DNA of 29,714 bases, taken from Dehalococcoidales bacterium (lineage in GTDB: Bacteria; Chloroflexota; Dehalococcoidia; Dehalococcoidales; UBA2162). Location of the stretch: NCBI GenBank assembly GCA_016844285.1, contig JAENIS010000007.1:1-29714 (forward strand), given 5' to 3'. Made by a program: the position numbers and the translations under genes. The notes under the pieces are model-generated. The model saw nothing but the letters and a program-made list of their open reading frames with translations. It made no database searches and was not told where the DNA came from. This document shows positions 23,738-29,714 of the stretch, piece after piece (positions within the stretch are counted from its first letter, which is position 1; the number at the start of each line of letters is the position of its first letter).

Positions 23738-25297
23738 TCATTTTTTGTCCGTGTCCTTGTCCAGGTGAGTCAATGGCAAATGATGTCTTCGACGATAGAA
23801 ATAGTAAATAACCAGACCAAGAAGCATCCAGGCGATGCCTGCCCAGCGGCTATAGGGCTGGACAACCATAATGATAAGCAATATTGCCGAGGTGGATAAT
23901 AATCCGAGGATGGCAGTCAGTGGCAATTCCCAGCTCTTGATGCGTATATTCAAGCCCAGTTTGAAAGGCCGGGGCATGTCTCGTTTTCTTATCCTAAGAG
24001 CCAAGATACTGGCATGTGCCAGGGCAAAACAGAGTAGAGAGCCAAACACGTATAGCATACCCAGGTCAGAAAAGAATCTGCCACTGTAAAATCCAGGAAT
24101 CAGTAGCGCTAGAGTCACCATACAAAACAGGATAATAGCAATATAGGGCGTTCGGAAACGGGGGTGAACTCGGCTCAGTGCTGCCGGTAGCTGTTGGCGC
24201 GAGGACAGGTTGTAATTCAGGCGGGAGATACCAAGCAACCCAGCGTTTGTTGCCGTGGTCAAAATAGTGGCCGCCAGGATAGCTACTAGAACCGGCAGTA
24301 TCTTCTGGGCTCCACTAAGTGCCCAGGTAAGGACAATGGTCAATGCCGGTTCGGAGCTTACTTTGGCGGCGATATCTTCTGGTGATATGGCGGCAGAGAC
24401 AACGCTGGCGATGCCCGCCACTGGGTCCCTCGCCCAGCCATTTACCGGGTCGCCTAAGACCTGAGGTGTCATCGCTGATAGAGCGACTATGGAAATACCA
24501 GCAAATAGAACGAGGACGGCTACAATCATTAAGGTGTAAGCTTGGGGCATTCTCTTCTCTGGCTGTTTCGTTTCTTCACCATGCTGTGAGACTGATTCCA
24601 CACCGGTGAAACATAGAGCAGCCAGGGCGATGCCAAAAATTAGATTTGAGATTGATGGCCAGTTGCCCTGGCCGAACATATGCTGAAACAAGATAGCCGG
24701 ATTCGGTATCAGTATCAGGATGATGCCCAAAGTTACCAGTGTAACCTGCGTTACGATATCGACTACGATAAAAAATACATTTAGTCGTGATGATTCTCTG
24801 ACGCCCAGAACATTGATGAGCATCAGGAAAGCAATAATGCCCATGGATACGGCGGTACCGGCGACTGGTTGTTTTAGTACCGGCCAGAAATACGAGAGAT
24901 AGGGGGGGATAGTGTAAGCCGAGATAGCCATAGTGGCCACATAGCTCAGCATTAATGCCCAACCGGCGATAAAGCCAATCAGGTCATTAAAGCCAACCCG
25001 CGCATAGCTGGCTGAGCCACCGCCCTCGGGCAGCATGGCGGAGCCTTCAGCGTAGGTGAGAGCATTGAAGATATAAATAATCCCGGCTATACCCAGCACG
25101 ATAGGGGTGGCACCCAGAGCCACCAGGGCGACAATACCCAAGCCATAGTAAATAGAAGAGCCAACATCCCCGTAGCCGATACTGAAAAGGGCCGGCACCC
25201 CCAATACTCGTCTCAGGTGGAAGCGTCTTATGCGCCGCGGGCGGAAAACCCGGTCACCTAGTTTCGGTCGCCAGCTACTATCCATAATTTTCTGCAT
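23738..25297 (-). CDS. APC-superfamily amino acid/potassium permease
   Basis: A 519-residue polytopic membrane protein with about twelve helices. Helix 1 carries VPALFSIGYGDVGSSIYYGLG, the broken-helix substrate motif of APC transporters. YAEGSAMLPEGGGSASYAR follows and is typical of the APC/KimA-like branch. The C-terminal tail is short and basic-acidic. The likely roles are proton-coupled uptake of an amino acid or, given the divergent UspA- and TrkA-type genes, of potassium. The latter is inferred from context only. The ATG at 25297 (next Met at 25285) has no strong ribosome site. An IS-type element is inserted only 41 bases upstream, which may have changed its expression. Confidence 0.88.
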   Translation of the reverse strand: MQKIMDSSWRPKLGDRVFRPRRIRRFHLRRVLGVPALFSIGYGDVGSSIYYGLGIVALVALGATPIVLGIAGIIYIFNALTYAEGSAMLPEGGGSASYARVGFNDLIGFIAGWALMLSYVATMAISAYTIPPYLSYFWPVLKQPVAGTAVSMGIIAFLMLINVLGVRESSRLNVFFIVVDIVTQVTLVTLGIILILIPNPAILFQHMFGQGNWPSISNLIFGIALAALCFTGVESVSQHGEETKQPEKRMPQAYTLMIVAVLVLFAGISIVALSAMTPQVLGDPVNGWARDPVAGIASVVSAAISPEDIAAKVSSEPALTIVLTWALSGAQKILPVLVAILAATILTTATNAGLLGISRLNYNLSSRQQLPAALSRVHPRFRTPYIAIILFCMVTLALLIPGFYSGRFFSDLGMLYVFGSLLCFALAHASILALRIRKRDMPRPFKLGLNIRIKSWELPLTAILGLLSTSAILLIIMVVQPYSRWAGIAWMLLGLVIYYFYRRRHHLPLTHLDKDTDKK

Positions 25298-25330
25298 ATC
25301 AGCTTAAGTCAATTTGCGCCTAGAGTCAAG

Positions 25331-25338
25331 GGTATGTA
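25331..25338. repeat. Target-site duplication, left copy
   Basis: GGTATGTA directly abuts the left terminal inverted repeat and is identical to 27353-27360. Confidence 0.9.
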
Positions 25339-25376
25339 GGTAAAGTACAATCGTTGGCTTTCCATTAGGCACAACT
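25339..25376 (+). repeat. Left terminal inverted repeat of the IS
   Basis: Two 14-bp blocks match the right end exactly, with a 10-base unmatched centre. The inner block reaches the first base of the transposase stop codon (25376-25378). Confidence 0.9.
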
Positions 25377-26419
25377 CACACCTCCGATGCTTCTACGGGT
25401 GTCAGGGTAGCATCCATCACGGGATTGCCCACTTTGACGGAAGGCCGCTTGTGAAGCCTAACCCTGTAATCAATGTCAGGTAAACTATCATCCCTAACTA
25501 TGTCATTCCAGTCCTTAAAAGGAACTATTTTGCTCATAGCCTGAGCGGGTGGGATATTCCCTGCGCCCTCATTCTGTTTGAAGTAGTTGTAGTTAATCAG
25601 CCACCCATCCGTTAGCAGACGAATGTCGGCAAGGTCTTTGTACTTCCTGAACACCTTTGTCCTTTGCTCTAGTGTGTTGTGGAAGCGTTCAATCAATGCT
25701 GTGGACTCTCCACTCTCTAAGAAGTGAAACGGCCCCCCTTGCACGTGCTTTGAGTCTGCACCATAGGCTTCCTCAATGCCGCCGATGTAAGAGCCTAACT
25801 TGTCAGTGACAACCAGCTTGGGAGACTTACCCGCCCTATCGCTTGCCGCCCTCATTAACTTCTCGGCTTCCTTTGCTCCCCTACTGGTTGAAACATGGGA
25901 AGCCAGCAGGAAGCGACTTTCACTGTCTATGATGTCCCAGAAATAGACAGTCTTCCGTCCTAGTTTCATATAGGTTTCATCGGCTACCCAAGTATCGCCT
26001 ACCACGGGATGAAAGTCTTTGGCCTGTTTGATTGCTTCATGGGTAAACCGCTTCACCCAGTTCCAGTAGTTGCTTTCGCTCATGTCCAGGTTGTAATCCT
26101 GCTTGAATTGTTGTTGGAGTCCATCGAGTGACATACCACCGTAGTACATCCCCAATGCAGAAGCTATCTGTCTGGCCGGTGTTTTCATCTTTGTTATTCT
26201 GGTATCATCCGCCATAGGATTAGGCATGGCAGGGGTATCTGTCACGGGATAAGAACTCATATCCCTAGTACCACCACGGGAAGCATGGCTAGTCCCTGAT
26301 TTCCCTAAATACTGAAGGACTTTTTGCCTAACCTTTTTGCCTTCACGAATACCCATTACTTCATAGTCATACCAATTACCTGAACCAGGCGGTATTTCTT
26401 TAGCACGTATAAAACTCAT
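25376..26419 (-). CDS. DDE transposase, IS6/IS240-like, with N-terminal extension
   Basis: A 347-residue transposase. The catalytic core has Asp147 in WVADETYMKLGRKTVYFWDI, Asp206 in LVVTDKLGSY and Glu244 in ALIERFHNTLEQR, the DDE arrangement and spacing of the IS6/IS240 group. Before it lies a helix-turn-helix-like stretch (about 82-125, ALGMYYGGMSLDGLQQQF...). The first 40 residues, with YDYEVMGIREGKKVRQKVLQYLG, resemble the N-terminal motif of IS1634-type transposases rather than IS6. AGGAGGAAAAGAA precedes the ATG. The gene starts 16 bases after the passenger gene stop, so both are probably read from a promoter in the right end. Confidence 0.92.
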   Translation of the reverse strand: MSFIRAKEIPPGSGNWYDYEVMGIREGKKVRQKVLQYLGKSGTSHASRGGTRDMSSYPVTDTPAMPNPMADDTRITKMKTPARQIASALGMYYGGMSLDGLQQQFKQDYNLDMSESNYWNWVKRFTHEAIKQAKDFHPVVGDTWVADETYMKLGRKTVYFWDIIDSESRFLLASHVSTSRGAKEAEKLMRAASDRAGKSPKLVVTDKLGSYIGGIEEAYGADSKHVQGGPFHFLESGESTALIERFHNTLEQRTKVFRKYKDLADIRLLTDGWLINYNYFKQNEGAGNIPPAQAMSKIVPFKDWNDIVRDDSLPDIDYRVRLHKRPSVKVGNPVMDATLTPVEASEV

Positions 26420-26435
26420 TTCTTTTCCTCCTATT

Positions 26436-27272
26436 TTAAATTTCAGATAAATCTTTTAACACGGCTTTTTTTAATTCAAATAGAGATGCTTTATATAGGC
26501 TATCTGTATTTAACAAAAAATTATTACAAATTTTATGCCCCGGAATACCAAGCCAATCACTGAATCTTTTATTTCTAAGCATAGCATGACCTAGTATTTT
26601 CACACTGCATAGACCAAATGATAGTTTATATACTTTGTCTATCAATATAGATGTCTCTGGTTTAATATTTAGAGCGAGAGTCTGATTATCAAAAACTTTA
26701 TGCAGTTTATTAAATGCTTTATCTTCCATACAGTCGGAAATACCCACTCCAGACTTATCCATTAAATCTCCTATTTCAGTTGATACATTCGTTAATGTAA
26801 TTACCTTCTTTGCATTAATTCGGTATATTGTCCCTAACCGAATAAGTATTCCTACGTATGTAAAGAAATTTAATTTTAAATGGGAACTTTTCTCCGGAGG
26901 TATGCCAATTAATTCAGTAAATTTACTTGAAAGCTTTTTTATAAGTTTAGTACGGAATACCTTCTCATAACTGGGTTGAATTAATTGTCCTAACATTAGG
27001 TGCATATCCCAAAGTGTTCTTATAACATTATCTAATTCGGGATATTTTTGATTATTCCTTATCTTCCACGTTCTATAATTAGTTATCGTTCTTGCAATGC
27101 CCCAAATAATCAATAAACCTGAAACAATACCAAAACTGATAGGAATATATGGCGGCATATTTCTTAGTAAAGCTGTCGTCAACATCCCCCCACCCCCAGA
27201 GAGCAATAACAACAACTCCCAGAAAGTAGTGACTCTCCCGATTCCTTCCCAGAAATCATCCGAATTGGGCAT
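26436..27272 (-). CDS. AT-rich passenger gene: membrane protein of unknown function
   Basis: A 278-residue protein with no family I recognise. The N-terminus has two hydrophobic segments (about 15-35 and 40-63), separated by a short NMPPYIP turn, then a basic stretch (RTITNYRTWKIRNNQK) and a C-terminal domain of about 210 residues, rich in Lys, Ile and Leu, that is probably cytoplasmic. GC is about one third by eye, far below the rest of the window (about half) and below the adjacent transposase. The coding frame is clean, and AGGGGGAAAG precedes the ATG. It lies wholly within the IS ends, upstream of the transposase. It could be a passenger with its own function (defence, resistance, regulation of transposition); nothing in the sequence decides. 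Confidence 0.8.
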   Translation of the reverse strand: MPNSDDFWEGIGRVTTFWELLLLLSGGGGMLTTALLRNMPPYIPISFGIVSGLLIIWGIARTITNYRTWKIRNNQKYPELDNVIRTLWDMHLMLGQLIQPSYEKVFRTKLIKKLSSKFTELIGIPPEKSSHLKLNFFTYVGILIRLGTIYRINAKKVITLTNVSTEIGDLMDKSGVGISDCMEDKAFNKLHKVFDNQTLALNIKPETSILIDKVYKLSFGLCSVKILGHAMLRNKRFSDWLGIPGHKICNNFLLNTDSLYKASLFELKKAVLKDLSEI

Positions 27273-27303
27273 ATCTTTCCCCCTACCAGTTTATCTAGCA
27301 GGA

Positions 27304-27332
27304 AGTATACCCCGTAGTTGTGCCTAATGCAA
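27304..27332 (-). promoter_or_regulatory. Candidate promoter across the right IS end
   Basis: On the minus strand TTGCAT (27332-27327) lies at the inner block of the right inverted repeat, followed by 17 bases and TATACT (27309-27304). It would drive the passenger and transposase genes. The -10 is good; the -35 matches 3 of 6. Confidence 0.45.
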
Positions 27333-27352
27333 GGGGAAGATTGTACTTTACC
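27316..27352 (-). repeat. Right terminal inverted repeat of the IS
   Basis: The inverted match to 25339-25376: blocks 27339-27352 and 27316-27329 are exact complements of the left blocks, with a 9-base centre. Confidence 0.9.
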
Positions 27353-27360
27353 GGTATGTA
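27353..27360. repeat. Target-site duplication, right copy
   Basis: GGTATGTA directly follows the right terminal inverted repeat and is identical to 25331-25338. Confidence 0.9.
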
Positions 27361-27362
27361 CA

Positions 27363-27476
27363 GGTACTATTCGGTTTTGGTTGGTGTTGTCTTTGCGAGG
27401 AACGCAGTGACGTGGCAAGCTAGGTGGGCGAAACCCTCCACCCGGATTCTTCGTCGCTTCGCTCCTCGGAATGACG
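27363..27476. repeat. REP-like repeat, copy 3
   Basis: It starts GGTACTATTCGGTTTTGGTTG like copy 1, then GTCTTTGCGAGGAACGCAG, and ends in CGCTCCTCGGAATGACG, with a GGGCG...CACCC-type centre (GGTGGG / CCCTCCACC). It lies two bases from the right target duplication of the IS. Confidence 0.7.
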
Positions 27477-27492
27477 TTTGATATATGGGCTA

Positions 27493-27521
27493 TTGTAGAT
27501 TTTGACGAATAAGATTATAAT
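27493..27521 (+). promoter_or_regulatory. Candidate promoter of the UspA/TrkA genes
   Basis: TTGTAG (27493-27498), 17 bases, then a perfect TATAAT (27516-27521), 35 bases ahead of the start codon at 27556. Confidence 0.5.
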
Positions 27522-27555
27522 ACGCCTAACTTATCTCGAATAAAGATGTAGAAAG

Positions 27556-27978
27556 ATGGAGTTCCACAAGATTCTGGTGCCGGTAGCCGGCACCAAGGCT
27601 GATGATGAGACCATAAAGCTAGCCTGCTCGCTGGCCAGGAAAGAGAAGGGTAAGGTCTGGGCAATCTATGTCGTTACCATACGGCGGTCCCTACCACTGG
27701 ATGCCGCAATTGAGCCAGAGGTCAGAAAGGCAGAAGAGATACTCGACCATGCTGAGAGAGTGGCTGAGGAAGAGGACTATGAAGTAGAAACGGACCTGCT
27801 TCAATCCCGTGAGGCTGGCCCAACTATCGTTGATGAAGCGGTAGAGCGCGGGGTGGATTTAATCTTAATGGGCATTGAATACAAGAGTCTCTTCGGGCAG
27901 TTTAGTTTAGGTAGCGTCGTGCCTTACGTATTGCAAAATGCACCCTGTCGGGTATTAGTCTACCGATATGCGGTGTAG
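27556..27978 (+). CDS. Universal stress protein (UspA family)
   Basis: A 140-residue cytoplasmic protein with the UspA alpha/beta fold. It opens with HKILVPVAGTKADDE, has a central VDEAVERGVDLILMG strand, and ends in GIEYKSLFGQFSLGSVVPYVLQNAPCRVLVY. The last stretch keeps the family layout of the nucleotide-binding loop (G..... .G.FSLGSV), but the usual G-x2-G-x9-G-S/T is modified, with GIEYKS in place of GxxGxS. It is the first gene of a tight three-gene run with two TrkA-type proteins (12 and 9 base gaps), so it likely regulates or senses for a transporter. The ribosome site is weak. Confidence 0.9.
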   Translation: MEFHKILVPVAGTKADDETIKLACSLARKEKGKVWAIYVVTIRRSLPLDAAIEPEVRKAEEILDHAERVAEEEDYEVETDLLQSREAGPTIVDEAVERGVDLILMGIEYKSLFGQFSLGSVVPYVLQNAPCRVLVYRYAV

Positions 27979-27990
27979 CTGAGTGTATCG

Positions 27991-28389
27991 ATGAAAGTAA
28001 TCATTATGGGTTGCGGGCGAGTAGGCGCCCGGCTGGCCGGGCTACTGGATGCTAGTAAACATCAAGTGACCATCCTGGACACTAATTCCTTTAGTTTTCG
28101 CCGGCTGCCACCTGATTTTAAAGGCACCGCTCTGGTGGGTAATGGCCTTGATGAAGGAGCCTTGAAAAAGGCCGGCATTGAGGAAACCAATGTCTTTGTG
28201 GCCTTAACCCAGGGAGACAATCGGAATGTGATGGCATGTCAAATTGCCAAGCATATTTTTAACGTACCCCGGGTAATCTGCCGTATCTATGACCCGCTAC
28301 GTCAGGAGATGTACCAGAGCCTGGGGCTGGAAACCTTCAGCCCAACCACCATTTTTGCCGAGATGCTGAAGGAAAGACTAGAGAACTGA
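27991..28389 (+). CDS. TrkA-N (RCK) NAD-binding regulatory protein, short form
   Basis: A 132-residue protein made only of the RCK N-terminal Rossmann domain: MKVIIMGCGRVGARLAGLL is the dinucleotide-binding loop (GxGxxG), Asp30 in TILDTN would bind the ribose, and GNGLDEGALKKAGIEETNVFVALT is the family motif. It lacks the TrkA-C domain, which its neighbour has. RCK proteins gate potassium channels or transporters in response to NAD(H), nucleotides or ligands. It is probably a partner of the following TrkA protein in a mixed complex. Confidence 0.92.
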   Translation: MKVIIMGCGRVGARLAGLLDASKHQVTILDTNSFSFRRLPPDFKGTALVGNGLDEGALKKAGIEETNVFVALTQGDNRNVMACQIAKHIFNVPRVICRIYDPLRQEMYQSLGLETFSPTTIFAEMLKERLEN

Positions 28390-28398
28390 AGAAGAAAG

Positions 28399-29061
28399 AT
28401 GTATATCATAATTATTGGTGGTGGCAGAGTAGGCTACTATCTGACTAAAGCCTTGTTCGACGAAGGGCATGAAGTCCTCATCGTCGAAAGGGATGCCAAC
28501 ATCTGTGATGCCATTACCGATGAACTGGGTAGTGTCTGCCTCCGTGGCGATGGCTGCGAGGCGGCCACCCTGGCTGAAGCCGGTACTGACCGGGCTGATA
28601 TGCTCATTGCGGTCACTGGTGATGATGAAGACAATCTGGTTTCCTGTCAGGTAGCCAAGCATAAGTTCAAGGTGCCTCGCACCATTGCCCGTATCGGAAA
28701 TCCGAACAACGAAGTCCTCTTCAAGAAGCTGGGCATCGATGTTACCGTCAGCAGTACCCGCGTTATCCTCGAGAATATCGCCACCGAAGTACCGACACAC
28801 CCTTTGACCCACTTGCTAGCCATTCGAGGTAGTGGTCTGGAAATCGTCGAGGTGAAAATCCCACCCCACTCACCAACGATTGATAAAACGGTCAAGCAAC
28901 TCTCATTACCACCGGGGAGTGTTCTCTGCCTGATTGTTCGTAAGGGCCGCCAGCTGATTGTCCCTACCGTCGATACGGCGATTCAAGATGGAGACCAGAT
29001 AATAGCCGTGACCACCCCCGAGCTAGAAGAGTCCTTGCGAGCGACCTTAACCGGCATCTAG
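28399..29061 (+). CDS. trkA: TrkA-type potassium transport regulator (TrkA-N plus TrkA-C)
   Basis: A 220-residue cytoplasmic regulator. TrkA-N (1-130) begins MYIIIIGGGRVGYYLTKAL with the GxGxxG loop, has Glu30 in VERD for NAD binding, GDGCEAATLAEAG and AVTGDDEDNL. TrkA-C (about 140-218) has GLEIVEVKIPPHSP and IQDGDQIIAVTTPELEESL. It lies 9 bases after the short RCK gene. A TrkH/TrkG pore protein is not seen nearby, so it may regulate the APC permease at 23738-25297, which was divergent to it before the IS inserted, or a potassium channel encoded elsewhere. Confidence 0.92.
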   Translation: MYIIIIGGGRVGYYLTKALFDEGHEVLIVERDANICDAITDELGSVCLRGDGCEAATLAEAGTDRADMLIAVTGDDEDNLVSCQVAKHKFKVPRTIARIGNPNNEVLFKKLGIDVTVSSTRVILENIATEVPTHPLTHLLAIRGSGLEIVEVKIPPHSPTIDKTVKQLSLPPGSVLCLIVRKGRQLIVPTVDTAIQDGDQIIAVTTPELEESLRATLTGI

Positions 29062-29175
29062 CGTCCCGTCAGCTAGATAGCTAGCTATTGCTACTTCATG
29101 ACAATAGGGGAATGCTCTGACCCGCCTGCCCGAACATCGGCTTTAGCAAGTACACTCGCTGGCAAACTTCAGCCG

Positions 29176-29210
29176 AATTCCCATCCCCTTTCCGATGGGA
29201 AGGGGGAATT
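29176..29210. repeat. Short palindromic repeat remnant
   Basis: AATTCCCATCCCC...GGGAAGGGGGAATT, a reduced version of the C-rich/G-rich core seen in the larger repeats. Confidence 0.4.
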
Positions 29211-29271
29211 ACTAATAGTCTCATTATAGAATGGGCTTAGAACATGGGTGATGCTATTCAAATAGAAACGT

Positions 29272-29338
29272 GTCATTCTGGCGAAGGCCAGAATCCAGAT
29301 ACCACCCTCCCCTGGATTCCAGCCTACGCTGGAATGAC
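29272..29338. repeat. REP-type inverted repeat (GTCATTC...GAATGAC)
   Basis: Arms of 27 bp from GTCATTCTGGCGAAGG (29272) to GCTGGAATGAC (29338) match at 22 of 27 positions. The sequence resembles the widespread GTCATTCCCGCGAAGGCGGGAATCC class, here with AG/CT variation. Confidence 0.72.
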
Positions 29339-29354
29339 GCTTATTGAACGTATA

Positions 29355-29540
29355 CAGATTGTTATGAGACAGCTAGTAAGTAAAAGAGAGGGGACTTATA
29401 CCCCCTCTCTAAAAATATCTTCCCCGTAATGAGATGTAAACTGTGGGGCGTCAAAGAGGGGCGAAGCCCCTCTTTCTCTATTTCCCCCTCTCCTTTCAGG
29501 AGAGGGGGATTAAGGGGGTGAGGTTGATAAACTATCTCCG
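29355..29540. repeat. Palindromic MITE-like repeat, copy I
   Basis: It contains AAAGAGGGGC-GAA-GCCCCTCTTT (29453-29475), AGAGAGGGG...CCCCCTCTCT (about 29384-29410) and CCCCCTCTCCTTTCAGGAGAGGGGG. It ends GGTTGATAAACTATCTCC, related to the right ends of copies A and E. The left end is less well preserved. Confidence 0.6.
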
Positions 29541-29631
29541 CTAGAATATTTGACGCCAACAAGCTCTTTGTTGTAACTTCATTTCAAGCTTGGACGGTTG
29601 GGGTTAAGGAACCAGTCAACGGAGGTTTCCC

Positions 29632-29714
29632 ATGAAAGAAAATAAGATAGAGTGGTTCTGGACACTCGTTATTATTGCCTTACTCATCATCATTACTGGT
29701 GGAGGCACTGTTGC
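29632..29714 (+). CDS. Membrane or secreted protein, N-terminal fragment (cut by window edge)
   Basis: The ATG at 29632 follows GGAGG with 6 bases between. The 27 visible codons read MKENKIEWFWTLVIIALLII and go on to TGGGTV, a charged N-terminus followed by a hydrophobic helix, so this is a membrane anchor or a signal-anchor. Nothing more can be said. Confidence 0.7.
   Translation, partial: MKENKIEWFWTLVIIALLIIITGGGTV

Larger units (their letters stand above)
25339..27352. mobile_element. IS6-like insertion sequence with passenger gene
   Basis: A complete 2014-bp element. The ends are bipartite inverted repeats: GGTAAAGTACAATC (25339-25352; inverted at 27339-27352) and CATTAGGCACAACT (25363-25376; inverted at 27316-27329), with 10 and 9 unrelated bases between the blocks. 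A perfect 8-bp duplication GGTATGTA flanks it, the length typical of the IS6 family. Inside are a DDE transposase gene and an AT-rich gene upstream of it on the same strand. Both genes are open and the ends are intact, so the insertion looks recent and possibly still active. Confidence 0.92.
29062..29631. other. Intergenic region with three repeat elements
   Basis: A 570-bp gap holding a short palindrome (29176-29210), a REP-type inverted repeat (29272-29338) and a long palindromic repeat (29355-29540). The reading frames across it are repeat-derived. A clear ribosome site for the next gene lies at 29621. Confidence 0.6.

Noticed and set aside
29071..29086. AGCTAG-ATAG-CTAGCT hairpin after trkA as a terminator
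   Set aside because: The stem is short and A/T-rich, and no U-run follows, so it is weak evidence for termination.
29244..29429. Small reading frame between trkA and the right-edge gene
   Set aside because: It spans a REP-type repeat and a palindromic repeat, with no ribosome site or protein motif.

Overview
This window looks like a chromosomal segment of an uncultured anaerobic bacterium with roughly 50-55% GC. A Chloroflexota (Dehalococcoidia-like) source is my best guess. The guess rests on the style of the genes (lipoproteins with long Thr-Pro linkers, CaiB-type CoA-transferases, several multiheme cytochromes) and on an abundant family of palindromic intergenic repeats. It is an inference, because no rRNA or other phylogenetic marker is present.

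Region 1 (1-6171) is a catabolic-looking block. On the minus strand it has the first codons of a CaiB/BaiF CoA-transferase running off the left edge, two tandem paralogous family-5 solute-binding lipoproteins and a complete CaiB/BaiF CoA-transferase. A short-chain dehydrogenase follows on the plus strand. No transporter permease or ATPase is in view.

Region 2 (6172-8279) holds a DUF502 membrane protein and cobU, both embedded in repeats.

Region 3 (8181-12400, plus strand) is a sulfur assimilation cluster behind a near-consensus sigma70 promoter. It encodes an AsrC-like siroheme sulfite reductase with a ferredoxin insert, an Fe-S APS-reductase-type CysH, a TauE/SafE permease, and a cysteine synthase fused to a C-terminal TusA-like domain.

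Region 4 (12492-19957, minus strand) is a membrane redox block made of two parallel modules. Each module has a multiheme cytochrome c, a Tat-type four-cluster ferredoxin, an NrfD-family quinone-interacting membrane protein and a small membrane protein. The upstream module has a tetraheme cytochrome and follows a slipin and a stand-alone receiver protein. The downstream module has an octaheme cytochrome. No molybdopterin or other catalytic subunit is present. Just upstream (20453-23512) is a histidine kinase/OmpR regulator pair whose sensor domain carries a CxxCH heme-attachment motif, so a redox link to the cytochrome block is plausible.

Region 5 (23738-29061) has an APC-family permease on the minus strand and, divergently, a universal stress protein and two TrkA-type RCK proteins. 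Together they suggest a regulated potassium or amino-acid uptake module. A complete IS6-like element (25339-27352) sits between them. It has bipartite terminal inverted repeats, a perfect 8-bp target duplication, a DDE transposase and a strikingly AT-rich passenger gene of unknown function. The right edge holds the start of a membrane protein gene.

At least two intergenic repeat families are scattered through the window. One is a modular palindromic, MITE-like family of about 70-190 bp, several copies of which are flanked by short direct repeats. The other is a REP-like family of about 115-170 bp. No tRNA, rRNA or CRISPR array was seen.
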